Assembly (NCBI GenBank): GCA_946187025.1
Contig: CAMHPM010000144.1
Span: 1-5,225, forward strand
Source of the DNA: an uncultured Prevotellaceae bacterium
GTDB taxonomy: Bacteria; Bacteroidota; Bacteroidia; Bacteroidales; Bacteroidaceae
Length of the DNA stretch: 5,225 nt
Reading direction: 5' to 3'
Shown: positions 1-5,225 of the stretch, piece after piece
How the letters are laid out: each line of letters starts with the position of its first letter
How positions within the stretch are numbered: the stretch's first letter is position 1
Translations under genes and position numbers: made by a program
The notes under the pieces: model-generated
Database searches by the model: none
Seen by the model: only the letters and a program-made list of their open reading frames with translations
What the model was told of the DNA's origin: nothing

Positions 1-660
1 GGCGATAGGGCCGAGAAGGTGTGGAGCCAAACGGGTGGTGAGGAAGATGGATGTAGGACCATCCGCACCACCGATAATACCGATCGAACCTGCCTCTGCG
101 CTTGTGAAGCCAAGTGCATGTGCTGCGATGAAGGTCATGAAGATACCTATCTGTGCAGCTGCACCGAGGAGGAAACTCTTCGGGTTGGCGATGAGCGGAC
201 CGAAATCGGTCATGGCGCCCACACCGATGAAGATGAGGCAAGGATAGATTCCAGCCTTCACTCCGATGTAGAGCACATCGAGCAATCCACCTTCGGCCAA
301 CACATGACGATAGCTGTGGTAGTATTCGCTTGCCGGGTTGAGGAACTCTTCGTTCCACATCTCGGTGTGGAACATATTGGCTCCCGGCAGGTTGGAGAGG
401 AGCATACCGAATGCAATAGGCAGGAGGAGCAGAGGCTCGTACTGCTTCTTGATGGCGAGATAGAGAAGGAAGCAAGCCACGACGAGCATGACGAGATACT
501 TCCATCCGCCTTCGGTAGAGAATATCTGGTTAAAGCCCATTGTGTCGAGGAACTTGGTCATGGTCTCGGCGAAGTCGAAATGACCATCGGCGGCAAAGCA
601 TCCTACTGACATGAGCATCAATATGCCAAAGAGGCTGAATACTTTCTTAATCTGTTTCAT
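1..660 (-). CDS. mmdB: Sodium-translocating decarboxylase beta subunit (methylmalonyl-CoA decarboxylase type), partial, C-terminus beyond the left edge
   Basis: This integral membrane subunit decarboxylates carboxybiotin on the carrier protein and couples this to sodium export. I translated 220 codons from the ATG at 658-660; the frame stays open to base 1, so roughly half of a typical 400-430 residue protein is visible. Recognisable family blocks are KKQYEPLLLLPIAFGMLLSN (71-90), GVGAMTDFGPLIANP (146-160), LLGAAAQIGIF (164-174) and IGIIGGADGPT (193-203). Asp200 in the GGADGPT motif matches the aspartate known to be essential for sodium translocation in Klebsiella OadB. Hydrophobic segments lie at about 54-70, 75-90, 126-148 and 162-183. 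Residues 1-40 are an extension relative to Klebsiella OadB and begin like a signal peptide (KQIKK, a hydrophobic run, then CFAADG). The start lies only 7 bp after the carrier gene stop, so the two are probably translationally linked. Family assignment is very secure; the methylmalonyl-CoA specificity is inferred from the neighbours. Confidence 0.95.
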   Translation of the reverse strand, partial: MKQIKKVFSLFGILMLMSVGCFAADGHFDFAETMTKFLDTMGFNQIFSTEGGWKYLVMLVVACFLLYLAIKKQYEPLLLLPIAFGMLLSNLPGANMFHTEMWNEEFLNPASEYYHSYRHVLAEGGLLDVLYIGVKAGIYPCLIFIGVGAMTDFGPLIANPKSFLLGAAAQIGIFMTFIAAHALGFTSAEAGSIGIIGGADGPTSIFLTTRLAPHLLGPIA

Positions 661-667
661 GAGTATA

Positions 668-1402
668 TCAACCTACTTCTACGAGTGCATCGCCTACGTT
701 GACCGATGCACCTTGTTGTACGAGAATGTTCTTAACGGTTCCGTCGCACTCGGCCATGATGTCGTTTGCCATCTTCATGGCTTCCATCACTACGAGCACG
801 TCGCCTTTCTTCACTGCCTGACCTACCTTCACCTTTACTTCAGTGATGGTGCCTGGCAGCGGAGCGTTGACGGTCTTAGCTCCGGCAGCAGGTGCTGCAG
901 GCTTTGGTGCTGGTGAAGCGGCTGGTGCGGCTTTAGGTGCAGGGGCAGCCTTCGGTGCAGGTGCAGCGGCTGGTGCGGCTGCTTGTACGCCTTCGAGTTC
1001 GAGGAGCACATCGCCCTGGTTTACCGACTGACCCAACTGAGCCACTACGGCCTTTACGGTGCCATCGGCCTCGGCAGTGATGTTGTTTTCCATCTTCATG
1101 GCTTCCATGATCATCACCACGTCGCCTTTCTTTACTTTTTGTCCGGCCGACACGAGTATCTTTGTGATGTTTCCTGGCAGTGGAGCTGTGATTTTAGCAG
1201 CCGATGCAGGAACTGCAGCAGGAGCAGCAGAGGCTGAAGCTACATAAGCTACAGGACGAGCAGCAGCTGCATGGTGTACTTCGTGTTCTACCTCCACGTC
1301 GTATGCTTTTCCGTTGACGGTCACCTTTACATTGCCTTCCTCAAGTTCTTCAACCTGAGCCACATAGTCCTTACCGTCTATTTTGAACTTTAAATCTTTC
1401 AT
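668..1402 (-). CDS. mmdC: Biotin carboxyl carrier protein of the decarboxylase complex, with two tandem biotinyl domains
   Basis: This 244-residue protein carries the carboxyl group on covalently bound biotin between the carboxyltransferase MmdA and the membrane beta subunit. An N-terminal beta-rich region (about 1-41) resembles the start of Bacteroidales biotin carrier subunits. An Ala/Pro/Ser linker (about 44-68) leads to biotinyl domain 1 (about 70-138) with the motif MEAMKMEN and attachment Lys103. A second Ala/Pro/Lys linker (about 140-175) with APAPKA repeats leads to biotinyl domain 2 (about 176-244) with MEAMKMAN and Lys210. The domains match at about 40 of 67 aligned positions, counted by eye, and both keep the APLPG entry, KKGD, MEAMKM and DGTVK blocks. 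The carriers of this family that I know have one such domain and are about 120-170 residues long, so the extra length is one linker plus one domain. The gene lies 99 bp after the OadG-type gene and 7 bp before mmdB. The assignment is very secure; whether both lysines are biotinylated is unknown. Confidence 0.96.
   Translation of the reverse strand: MKDLKFKIDGKDYVAQVEELEEGNVKVTVNGKAYDVEVEHEVHHAAAARPVAYVASASAAPAAVPASAAKITAPLPGNITKILVSAGQKVKKGDVVMIMEAMKMENNITAEADGTVKAVVAQLGQSVNQGDVLLELEGVQAAAPAAAPAPKAAPAPKAAPAASPAPKPAAPAAGAKTVNAPLPGTITEVKVKVGQAVKKGDVLVVMEAMKMANDIMAECDGTVKNILVQQGASVNVGDALVEVG
918..980. repeat. 15-bp direct repeat in the linker between the two biotinyl domains
   Basis: GCGGCTGGTGCGGCT is present at 918-932 and again, without mismatch, at 966-980. 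Both copies encode Ala/Pro stretches of the interdomain linker of the biotin carrier. The repeat could change linker length by slippage. Confidence 0.75.
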
Positions 1403-1423
1403 CGTTTGTTCTTAATGAATAAT
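1400..1423 (-). promoter_or_regulatory. Leader of the biotin carrier gene, shared with mmdA
   Basis: Before the carrier start the minus strand reads ATTATTCATTA, AGA, ACAAACG, then ATG. Both blocks are identical to those in front of mmdA, which fixes the start choice for this gene. Function is not known; a translation-start element or a copy of a small dispersed repeat are both possible. Confidence 0.4.
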
Positions 1424-1431
1424 GTTAATAA

Positions 1432-1459
1432 TAGTGAAAAGTGAATAGTGAAAAGTGAA
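1432..1459. repeat. Perfect 14-bp tandem duplication upstream of the biotin carrier gene
   Basis: The plus strand carries TAGTGAAAAGTGAA twice without a gap (1432-1445 and 1446-1459), and each unit itself contains two GTGAA steps. It lies in the 99-bp A/T-rich space between the OadG-type gene and the carrier gene. The rest of that space holds the carrier leader and no recognisable gene or hairpin. Confidence 0.8.
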
Positions 1460-1501
1460 AAACCTAAGTTTATCAATTCATTCTTCAACTTTCAATTCGC
1501 T

Positions 1502-1870
1502 TTATGCATGTAAATTATGCTGATTTAACTCGTGATGCCATGCAGAGTGTTCATTATGATGAATGGTGATGACATGGCTTTCCTCATCGTGTACGTTGTG
1601 GAAGTACAGGTAGAGTGCAGTTGCGATGGCAGCCTTGTCGGCATCGGATGCTGTTGCGACCGATGCTGCAGGAGCAGCTGGTGCGGCAGTAGCCTTGGCA
1701 ACAGCGGGTGCTGCCGGCTTTTTGGCTCCGGCACCTTCAACTTTCTGCACTGTGTATCCCAGCAAATGCATCACGACCACGAGCAACAGGAGAACGCAGA
1801 ACACGACGCCGAATCCCATGCCGGCCATTGCCCATACGTCGCCCCAATTAACTGATAATAATGTTACCAT
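1502..1870 (-). CDS. OadG-family small membrane subunit of the decarboxylase sodium pump, with a histidine-rich tail
   Basis: This 122-residue protein should anchor and assemble the complex, linking the cytoplasmic carboxyltransferase to the membrane beta subunit; in methylmalonyl-CoA decarboxylases it is usually called the delta subunit. The sequence shows one transmembrane helix (about 13-37), an Ala/Pro/Lys linker (about 47-75) and a conserved C-terminal block from about 80 (KAAIATALYLY, then HDEESHVITI) that is typical of Bacteroidales OadG-like proteins. The tail from residue 91 is unusual: 10 of its last 32 residues are histidine, including HH pairs at 104-105 and 112-113. In Klebsiella OadG, C-terminal histidines and an aspartate take part in zinc binding, so a metal role is a reasonable inference. 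The ATG at 1868-1870 places the start 18 bp after the mmdA stop, consistent with one operon. Family placement rests on topology, tail motif and position rather than on a strong catalytic motif. Confidence 0.88.
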   Translation of the reverse strand: MVTLLSVNWGDVWAMAGMGFGVVFCVLLLLVVVMHLLGYTVQKVEGAGAKKPAAPAVAKATAAPAAPAASVATASDADKAAIATALYLYFHNVHDEESHVITIHHNEHSAWHHELNQHNLHA

Positions 1871-1888
1871 AGTGTGAATGCCTTAATA

Positions 1889-3454
1889 TTAGAGTGGGAT
1901 ATTACCGTGCTTCTTGGCAGGGTTGGTGAGTTTCTTGTCGGCCAACTGTGCCAGTGCGCGAATGATGCGGAAACGAGTGTTGCGTGGCTCGATTACGTCG
2001 TCGATGTAGCCATACTTGGCTGCATTGTAAGGGTTGGCAAAGAGTTTTGTGTATTCGTCTTCCTTCTCCTGGATGAATGCAGCAGCATCTTCGCCTGCTT
2101 CCTTCTTTGCCTTGGCTTCCTTGGCATAAAGGACGGCAGCAGCACCTGCAGCACCCATCACAGCGATTTCGGCCGATGGCCATGCGTAGTTCACGTCGCC
2201 GCGGAGTTGCTTGCAGCTCATCACGATGTGTGAACCACCATAAGACTTACGCAGTGTGACGGTCACCTTTGGCACTGTACATTCTCCGTAAGCATAGAGG
2301 AGCTTGGCTCCGTGGAGGATTACGGCGTTGTACTCCTGACCGGTTCCAGGAAGGAATCCAGGAACATCGACGAGTGTTACGATTGGGATGTTGAATGCGT
2401 CGCAGAAACGTACGAAGCGTGCGCCCTTGCGCGATGCGTTGCAGTCGAGCACACCTGCAAGTGCCTTTGGCTGGTTAGCTACGATGCCGACCGATTCGCC
2501 GTTGAAGCGTGCGAAACCAACGATGATGTTGCGTGCATAGTCTTTCTGCACTTCGAAGAACTCACCGTTGTCAACGATTGCACCGATAACCTCATACATG
2601 TCGTAAGGCTTGTTAGGGTTGTCTGGTATGATTTCGTTCAGATAATCGTCCATGCGGTCGATTGGGTCGGTACACTCTACACGTGGAGTCTTCTCTAGGT
2701 TGTTCTGAGGTATGTAGCTGATGAGTTGCTTGATCATAGCGATGGCCTCTTCCTCGGTAGCGGCAGTGAAGTGTGTCACACCCGACTTGGTTGAGTGTAC
2801 GCTTGCTCCACCCAGTTCTTCCTGTGTCACTACTTCGCCAAGAACGGTCTTCACGACAGCCGGACCGGTAAGGAACATGTATGATGTGTTTTCCATCATG
2901 AGGGTGAAGTCGGTGAGTGCCGGTGAATAAACTGCACCACCTGCGCATGGGCCGAAGATTCCTGAAATCTGTGGGATGACACCGCTTGCGAGGATGTTGC
3001 GCTCGAATATCTCTGAGTAACCAGCAAGTGCGTTGATACCTTCCTGAATACGTGCGCCACCCGAGTCGTTGAGTCCGATTACAGGTGCACCCATCTTCAT
3101 TGCAGCATCCATCACCTTGCATATCTTGAGAGCCATGGTCTCGGAAAGCGAGCCTGCATTAACGGTGAAGTCCTGTGCAAAGACGTAAACGAGGCGTCCG
3201 TTGATAGTACCGTAACCGGTAACGACTCCGTCGCCGTCGAATTGTTTCTTCTCCATTCCGAAGTTGTGGCAGCGGTGTGTCACAAACATGTCCATTTCTT
3301 CGAAGCTACCTTCGTCGAGAAGCAGTGCAATACGCTCGCGTGCCGTATATTTACCTTTCTCGTGTTGTTTCTGGATGGCTTTCTCGCCACCGCCCAAGCG
3401 TGCTTTCTCACGCTTTTCAACAAGTTCCTGTATCTTTTGTGATTGAATACTCAT
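1889..3454 (-). CDS. mmdA: Methylmalonyl-CoA decarboxylase alpha subunit (acyl-CoA carboxyltransferase)
   Basis: This 521-residue cytoplasmic enzyme transfers the carboxyl group of methylmalonyl-CoA to biotin on the carrier protein, releasing propionyl-CoA. It has the two crotonase-like halves of the carboxyltransferase family at full length. The N-terminal half shows FAQDFTV (92-98), GSLSE (101-105), NDSGGARIQEG (129-139) and GPCAGGAVYSPAL (168-180), which forms an oxyanion-hole region. The C-terminal half shows VANQP (325-329), DVPGFLPGTGQEYN (363-376), LRKSYGGSHIVM (401-412) and AWPSAEIAVMGAAGA (424-438). The end, NPAKKHGNIPL, is characteristic of this subfamily. A charged Ala/Lys/Glu stretch (about 445-468) looks like a variable insertion. 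The same fold serves as propionyl-CoA carboxylase beta subunit, but the neighbouring pump subunits and epimerase, and the lack of a biotin carboxylase gene here, favour the decarboxylase. The start has the same leader as the carrier gene. Very secure at family level. Confidence 0.96.
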   Translation of the reverse strand: MSIQSQKIQELVEKREKARLGGGEKAIQKQHEKGKYTARERIALLLDEGSFEEMDMFVTHRCHNFGMEKKQFDGDGVVTGYGTINGRLVYVFAQDFTVNAGSLSETMALKICKVMDAAMKMGAPVIGLNDSGGARIQEGINALAGYSEIFERNILASGVIPQISGIFGPCAGGAVYSPALTDFTLMMENTSYMFLTGPAVVKTVLGEVVTQEELGGASVHSTKSGVTHFTAATEEEAIAMIKQLISYIPQNNLEKTPRVECTDPIDRMDDYLNEIIPDNPNKPYDMYEVIGAIVDNGEFFEVQKDYARNIIVGFARFNGESVGIVANQPKALAGVLDCNASRKGARFVRFCDAFNIPIVTLVDVPGFLPGTGQEYNAVILHGAKLLYAYGECTVPKVTVTLRKSYGGSHIVMSCKQLRGDVNYAWPSAEIAVMGAAGAAAVLYAKEAKAKKEAGEDAAAFIQEKEDEYTKLFANPYNAAKYGYIDDVIEPRNTRFRIIRALAQLADKKLTNPAKKHGNIPL

Positions 3455-3476
3455 CGTTTGTATGATAATGAATAAT
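3452..3476 (-). promoter_or_regulatory. Leader of mmdA, shared with the biotin carrier gene
   Basis: Directly before the mmdA start the minus strand reads ATTATTCATTA, then TCAT, then ACAAACG and the ATG. The carrier gene has the same two blocks with a 3-base spacer. No Shine-Dalgarno motif is present, as is common in Bacteroidetes, so the shared A-rich block may mark the start for ribosomes. The role is inferred. Confidence 0.4.
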
Positions 3477-3494
3477 TTATAATGAATAATGAAT
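3467..3494. repeat. Three AATGAAT heptamers upstream of mmdA
   Basis: AATGAAT occurs at 3467-3473, 3481-3487 and 3488-3494 on the plus strand, the last two in tandem; one further copy lies at 1414-1420 before the carrier gene. The first copy overlaps the shared mmdA leader. The remaining mce-mmdA space (3495-3540) shows nothing convincing. Confidence 0.7.
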
Positions 3495-3540
3495 AGCAGA
3501 CGTGTTCCTAACCGATATCATTAGAGCCACAGGCTGTTCT

Positions 3541-3951
3541 TTACTTCTTTGGTTCGCAAAGTTCGGTGAGGATGCCAGCAGTGCACTTAGGGTGCAGGAA
3601 TGCAATCATCATGTTTTCGGCGCCTGGACGTGGAGCCTTGTCGATGAGGCGCAGACCCTGTGCATCGCACTCTGCCAATGCGTTGGCCACTCCGTCTTCT
3701 ACAGCAAATGCAACGTGGTGAACACCGCGTCCGCCGTTCTCAAGGAATTTGGCAACTGCACTCTCAGGGCTTGTTGGTTCAAGAAGCTCAAGTTTTACTT
3801 CACCCACTTTCAAGAAAGCGGTCTTTACTTTTTGGTCGGCTACCTCTTCTATTGCGTAGCACTTCAATCCCAGTGTGTTCTCGAAATAAGGGAGAACTTC
3901 GTCGATGCTCTTGACAGCGACGCCAAGGTGATCAATACGTGAAAGTTTCAT
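3541..3951 (-). CDS. mce: Methylmalonyl-CoA epimerase
   Basis: This 136-residue VOC-superfamily metalloenzyme interconverts the (S) and (R) epimers of methylmalonyl-CoA, joining the B12-dependent mutase product to the decarboxylase. The sequence starts with the typical IDHLGVAV (6-13) and continues with the paired beta-alpha-beta repeats of the fold. Likely metal ligands, placed by comparison with characterised epimerases, are His8, Glu55 in KLELLEPTSPES, His79 in GVHHVAF and Glu130 in GILTELCEP. The length is normal for the family. It is the first gene of the decarboxylase module, 86 bp before mmdA, and 155 bp follow the upstream hisB stop. The usual gene pair mce-mmdA supports the assignment. 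Glyoxalase I belongs to the same superfamily but does not carry this LLEPTSP / TELCEP combination. The ATG at 3949-3951 gives a start directly before the conserved first strand. Confidence 0.95.
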   Translation of the reverse strand: MKLSRIDHLGVAVKSIDEVLPYFENTLGLKCYAIEEVADQKVKTAFLKVGEVKLELLEPTSPESAVAKFLENGGRGVHHVAFAVEDGVANALAECDAQGLRLIDKAPRPGAENMMIAFLHPKCTAGILTELCEPKK

Positions 3952-3996
3952 ACTTTGAATGTTTATAATTTATGAATTAATAAATTTTGACATTAT

Positions 3997-4049
3997 AAAA
4001 AGTCCGGTTTAAGCGATTTCCCCAACCGGGGTACACGCAAAAACCGAAC
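3997..4049 (-). terminator. Terminator-like hairpin between hisB and mce
   Basis: Read on the minus strand, GTTCGGTTT (4041-4049) pairs with AAACCGGAC (4002-4010) over nine positions with one G-U wobble, and five T residues follow directly (3997-4001). The 30-base loop contains a smaller hairpin, CCCC-GGTT-GGGG (4020-4031). An alternative pairing, CCGGTT with AACCGG, is mutually exclusive with the outer stem. The position 58 bp past the hisB stop suits an intrinsic terminator for hisB. The large loop and short T tract make it less than textbook, and it could instead lie in the mce leader. Confidence 0.5.
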
Positions 4050-4056
4050 AAAATTA
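4049..4056 (-). promoter_or_regulatory. Possible Bacteroidetes -7 promoter box upstream of mce
   Basis: The minus strand reads TAATTTTG, a full match to the TAnnTTTG -7 consensus of Bacteroidetes housekeeping promoters, in the only sizeable gap upstream of the decarboxylase module. No TTTG -33 element lies at the usual distance of about 19-21 bases. If it is real, transcription would start near 4042-4045, inside the left arm of the adjoining hairpin. In A/T-rich sequence such a box can arise by chance. Confidence 0.3.
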
Positions 4057-4106
4057 GCTATTTATTTTTACATAGAGAGTGTTTTGACGTATATTTTTTT
4101 GATAAA

Positions 4107-5225
4107 TCACAAAATTCCCTTGCTCGATGGAAGCTGATAATTGAAAATGTCACGTCGAATTGCCATTTTTATTGATTTAGCCAATGCCTTGAATATACCT
4201 TCGATTTTGTGATGTTCGTTGTCTCCCTCGGCCTTAATATTGAGGTTCATGCGTGCTGCGTCGCTAAACGATTTGAAGAAATGGAAGAACATCTCGGTAG
4301 GCATGTCTCCTATCTTTTCGCGCCTGAACTCCACATCCCACACGAGCCATGCACGTCCGCCGAAATCGAGTGTCACCTGACACAAGCTGTCGTCCATAGG
4401 GAGGAGGAATCCATAGCGTTCGATTCCGCGTTTGTCGCCCAAGGCTTTGAGCAGACATTCGCCCAATACGATGCCAGTGTCTTCAATGGTGTGATGCTCA
4501 TCTACATACAAGTCGCCTTTGGCCTTTACGGTGAGGTCGATACACCCGTGTCGTGCTATCTGATGCAGCATGTGGTCGAAGAATCCAATGCCGGTGTTTA
4601 TGTCGGAATGTCCCGTTCCGTCGAGATTCATCTTCACGTAAATATCCGTTTCATTCGTGGTGCGATGCACCTCGGCCGTACGCATACCGGCATAGATGAG
4701 TTCGGTGGCTTGCTGCCAGCCGGCAACTGGAAGCACAGTGGAATCAGAGAACTCGGAGAGTTCAGAATTCTCAGAATTTTCGGAGGACTCGGTGAAGCGT
4801 CCGTTCAGTATTATTGCTTTGCAGCCGAGGTTCCTGGCCAGTTGGGCATCGGTTGGGCGGTCGCCAATCACGTAGCTGCCGGCCAAGTCGTATTCGCCCG
4901 TAGTGTATTTCGTGAGCATGGCGATGCCTGGCTTGCGGGTCGGCTGATGGTCTTCGGGGAACGAGCGGTCGATCAATATGTCGTCGAACGTGATGCCCTC
5001 GGTAGAGAGGGTGTGAAGCAATAGGTTCTGGAACTGGTCGAACACTTCCTGCGGATATGCAGGTGTACCGAGGCCGTCCTGGTTGCTTACCATCACAAAT
5101 TCGAAGTCGGTGTGTGTACGCAGGAAACTGAGTGAACTGAGTACATGTGGCAGCAGTCGGAACTTGTCGATACTGTCTATTTGTTCGTCGGCCGGCTCCT
5201 CGATGAGTGTGCCGTCGCGGTCGAT
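4107..5225 (-). CDS. hisB: Bifunctional histidinol-phosphatase / imidazoleglycerol-phosphate dehydratase, partial, about seven N-terminal residues beyond the right edge
   Basis: This cytoplasmic enzyme catalyses two steps of histidine synthesis: dehydration of imidazoleglycerol phosphate and dephosphorylation of histidinol phosphate. The frame is open from base 5225; 372 residues are visible and begin with IDRDGTLIEEP, equivalent to Escherichia coli HisB residue 8, so only the extreme start is lost. Numbering from the first visible residue, the HAD phosphatase domain shows DRDGT (2-6), SNQDG (47-51), RKPG (97-100) and GDRPTD (121-126). A Ser/Glu/Asn-rich linker (about 146-162) follows. The dehydratase domain (about 185-372) shows GIGFFDHML (212-220), DEHHTIED (242-249), EHHKIEG (337-343) and the terminal PSSKGIL; the two HHxxE motifs bind the catalytic metal. 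The region where the E. coli phosphatase domain has zinc-binding Cys and His residues reads DRSFPEDHQPT here and has no cysteine. The following 155-bp gap suggests hisB ends a separate histidine operon. Confidence 0.95.
   Translation of the reverse strand: MDRDGTLIEEPADEQIDSIDKFRLLPHVLSSLSFLRTHTDFEFVMVSNQDGLGTPAYPQEVFDQFQNLLLHTLSTEGITFDDILIDRSFPEDHQPTRKPGIAMLTKYTTGEYDLAGSYVIGDRPTDAQLARNLGCKAIILNGRFTESSENSENSELSEFSDSTVLPVAGWQQATELIYAGMRTAEVHRTTNETDIYVKMNLDGTGHSDINTGIGFFDHMLHQIARHGCIDLTVKAKGDLYVDEHHTIEDTGIVLGECLLKALGDKRGIERYGFLLPMDDSLCQVTLDFGGRAWLVWDVEFRREKIGDMPTEMFFHFFKSFSDAARMNLNIKAEGDNEHHKIEGIFKALAKSIKMAIRRDIFNYQLPSSKGIL
4740..4787 (-). repeat. Triplet-residue repeat in the HisB interdomain linker
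   Basis: This stretch encodes SSENSENSELSEFSDS, an imperfect three-residue repeat of the type (N/L/F)-S-(E/D). At DNA level AATTCTGA recurs at 9-base spacing, and the plus strand also holds a perfect inverted repeat GAACTC-GGA-GAGTTC (4749-4763). The reading frame is kept. Confidence 0.75.

Noticed and set aside
19..609. Plus-strand open frame of 196 codons opposite the beta subunit gene
   Set aside because: The minus strand encodes clear sodium-pump motifs including GGADGPT. The plus-strand translation is a Glu/His/Cys-rich string typical of an antisense shadow.
1460..1501. Possible promoter box TAGGTTTT upstream of the biotin carrier gene
   Set aside because: It misses the final G of the TAnnTTTG consensus and has no convincing -33 element; chance occurrence in A/T-rich sequence is likely.
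1889..3454. Propionyl-CoA carboxylase beta subunit as the identity of mmdA
   Set aside because: The fold is shared, but adjacent OadG-type and beta pump subunits and the epimerase, without a biotin carboxylase gene in the window, indicate the decarboxylase complex.
3525..3535. Small hairpin AGCC-TGT-GGCT after mce as a terminator
   Set aside because: Only four base pairs and no T tract follow on the minus strand; genes on both sides belong to one pathway, so an operon break is unlikely.
4209..5024. Long plus-strand open frame of 271 codons opposite hisB
   Set aside because: It lies wholly antisense to hisB, whose catalytic motifs are intact, and its translation shows no recognisable domain. 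It reflects the codon bias of the minus-strand gene.

Overview
The window most likely comes from a Bacteroidales genome, probably Prevotella or a close relative. This rests on the strong resemblance of the carboxyltransferase and sodium-pump subunits to the Bacteroides/Prevotella forms, on A/T-rich leaders with no convincing Shine-Dalgarno sites, and on short A/T-rich repeats between genes. The genus is an inference. All six genes read on the minus strand, so transcription runs from the right edge to the left.

From right to left the order is: hisB (bifunctional histidinol-phosphatase / imidazoleglycerol-phosphate dehydratase, missing about seven N-terminal residues beyond the edge); a 155-bp gap with a terminator-like hairpin and a possible promoter box; mce (methylmalonyl-CoA epimerase); mmdA (carboxyltransferase alpha subunit); an OadG-type small membrane subunit with a histidine-rich tail; a biotin carrier protein with two biotinyl domains in tandem; and the first 220 residues of the sodium-translocating beta subunit, which continues past the left edge.

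The last five genes form a coherent module. The epimerase interconverts (S)- and (R)-methylmalonyl-CoA. MmdA moves the carboxyl group from methylmalonyl-CoA to biotin on the carrier protein, releasing propionyl-CoA. The membrane beta subunit decarboxylates carboxybiotin and pumps sodium out, with the gamma/delta-type subunit anchoring the complex. This is the energy-conserving end of succinate-to-propionate fermentation. No biotin carboxylase gene lies in the window, which together with the beta and OadG-type subunits favours a decarboxylase pump over a propionyl-CoA carboxylase.

The most unusual features are the duplicated biotinyl domain, with both biotin-attachment motifs intact, the histidine-rich tail of the small subunit, a signal-peptide-like extension on the beta subunit, a nearly identical leader in front of two genes of the module, and a Ser/Glu/Asn repeat in the HisB interdomain linker. 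No RNA gene, CRISPR array, insertion sequence or phage gene was seen. No intergenic gap exceeds 155 bp.
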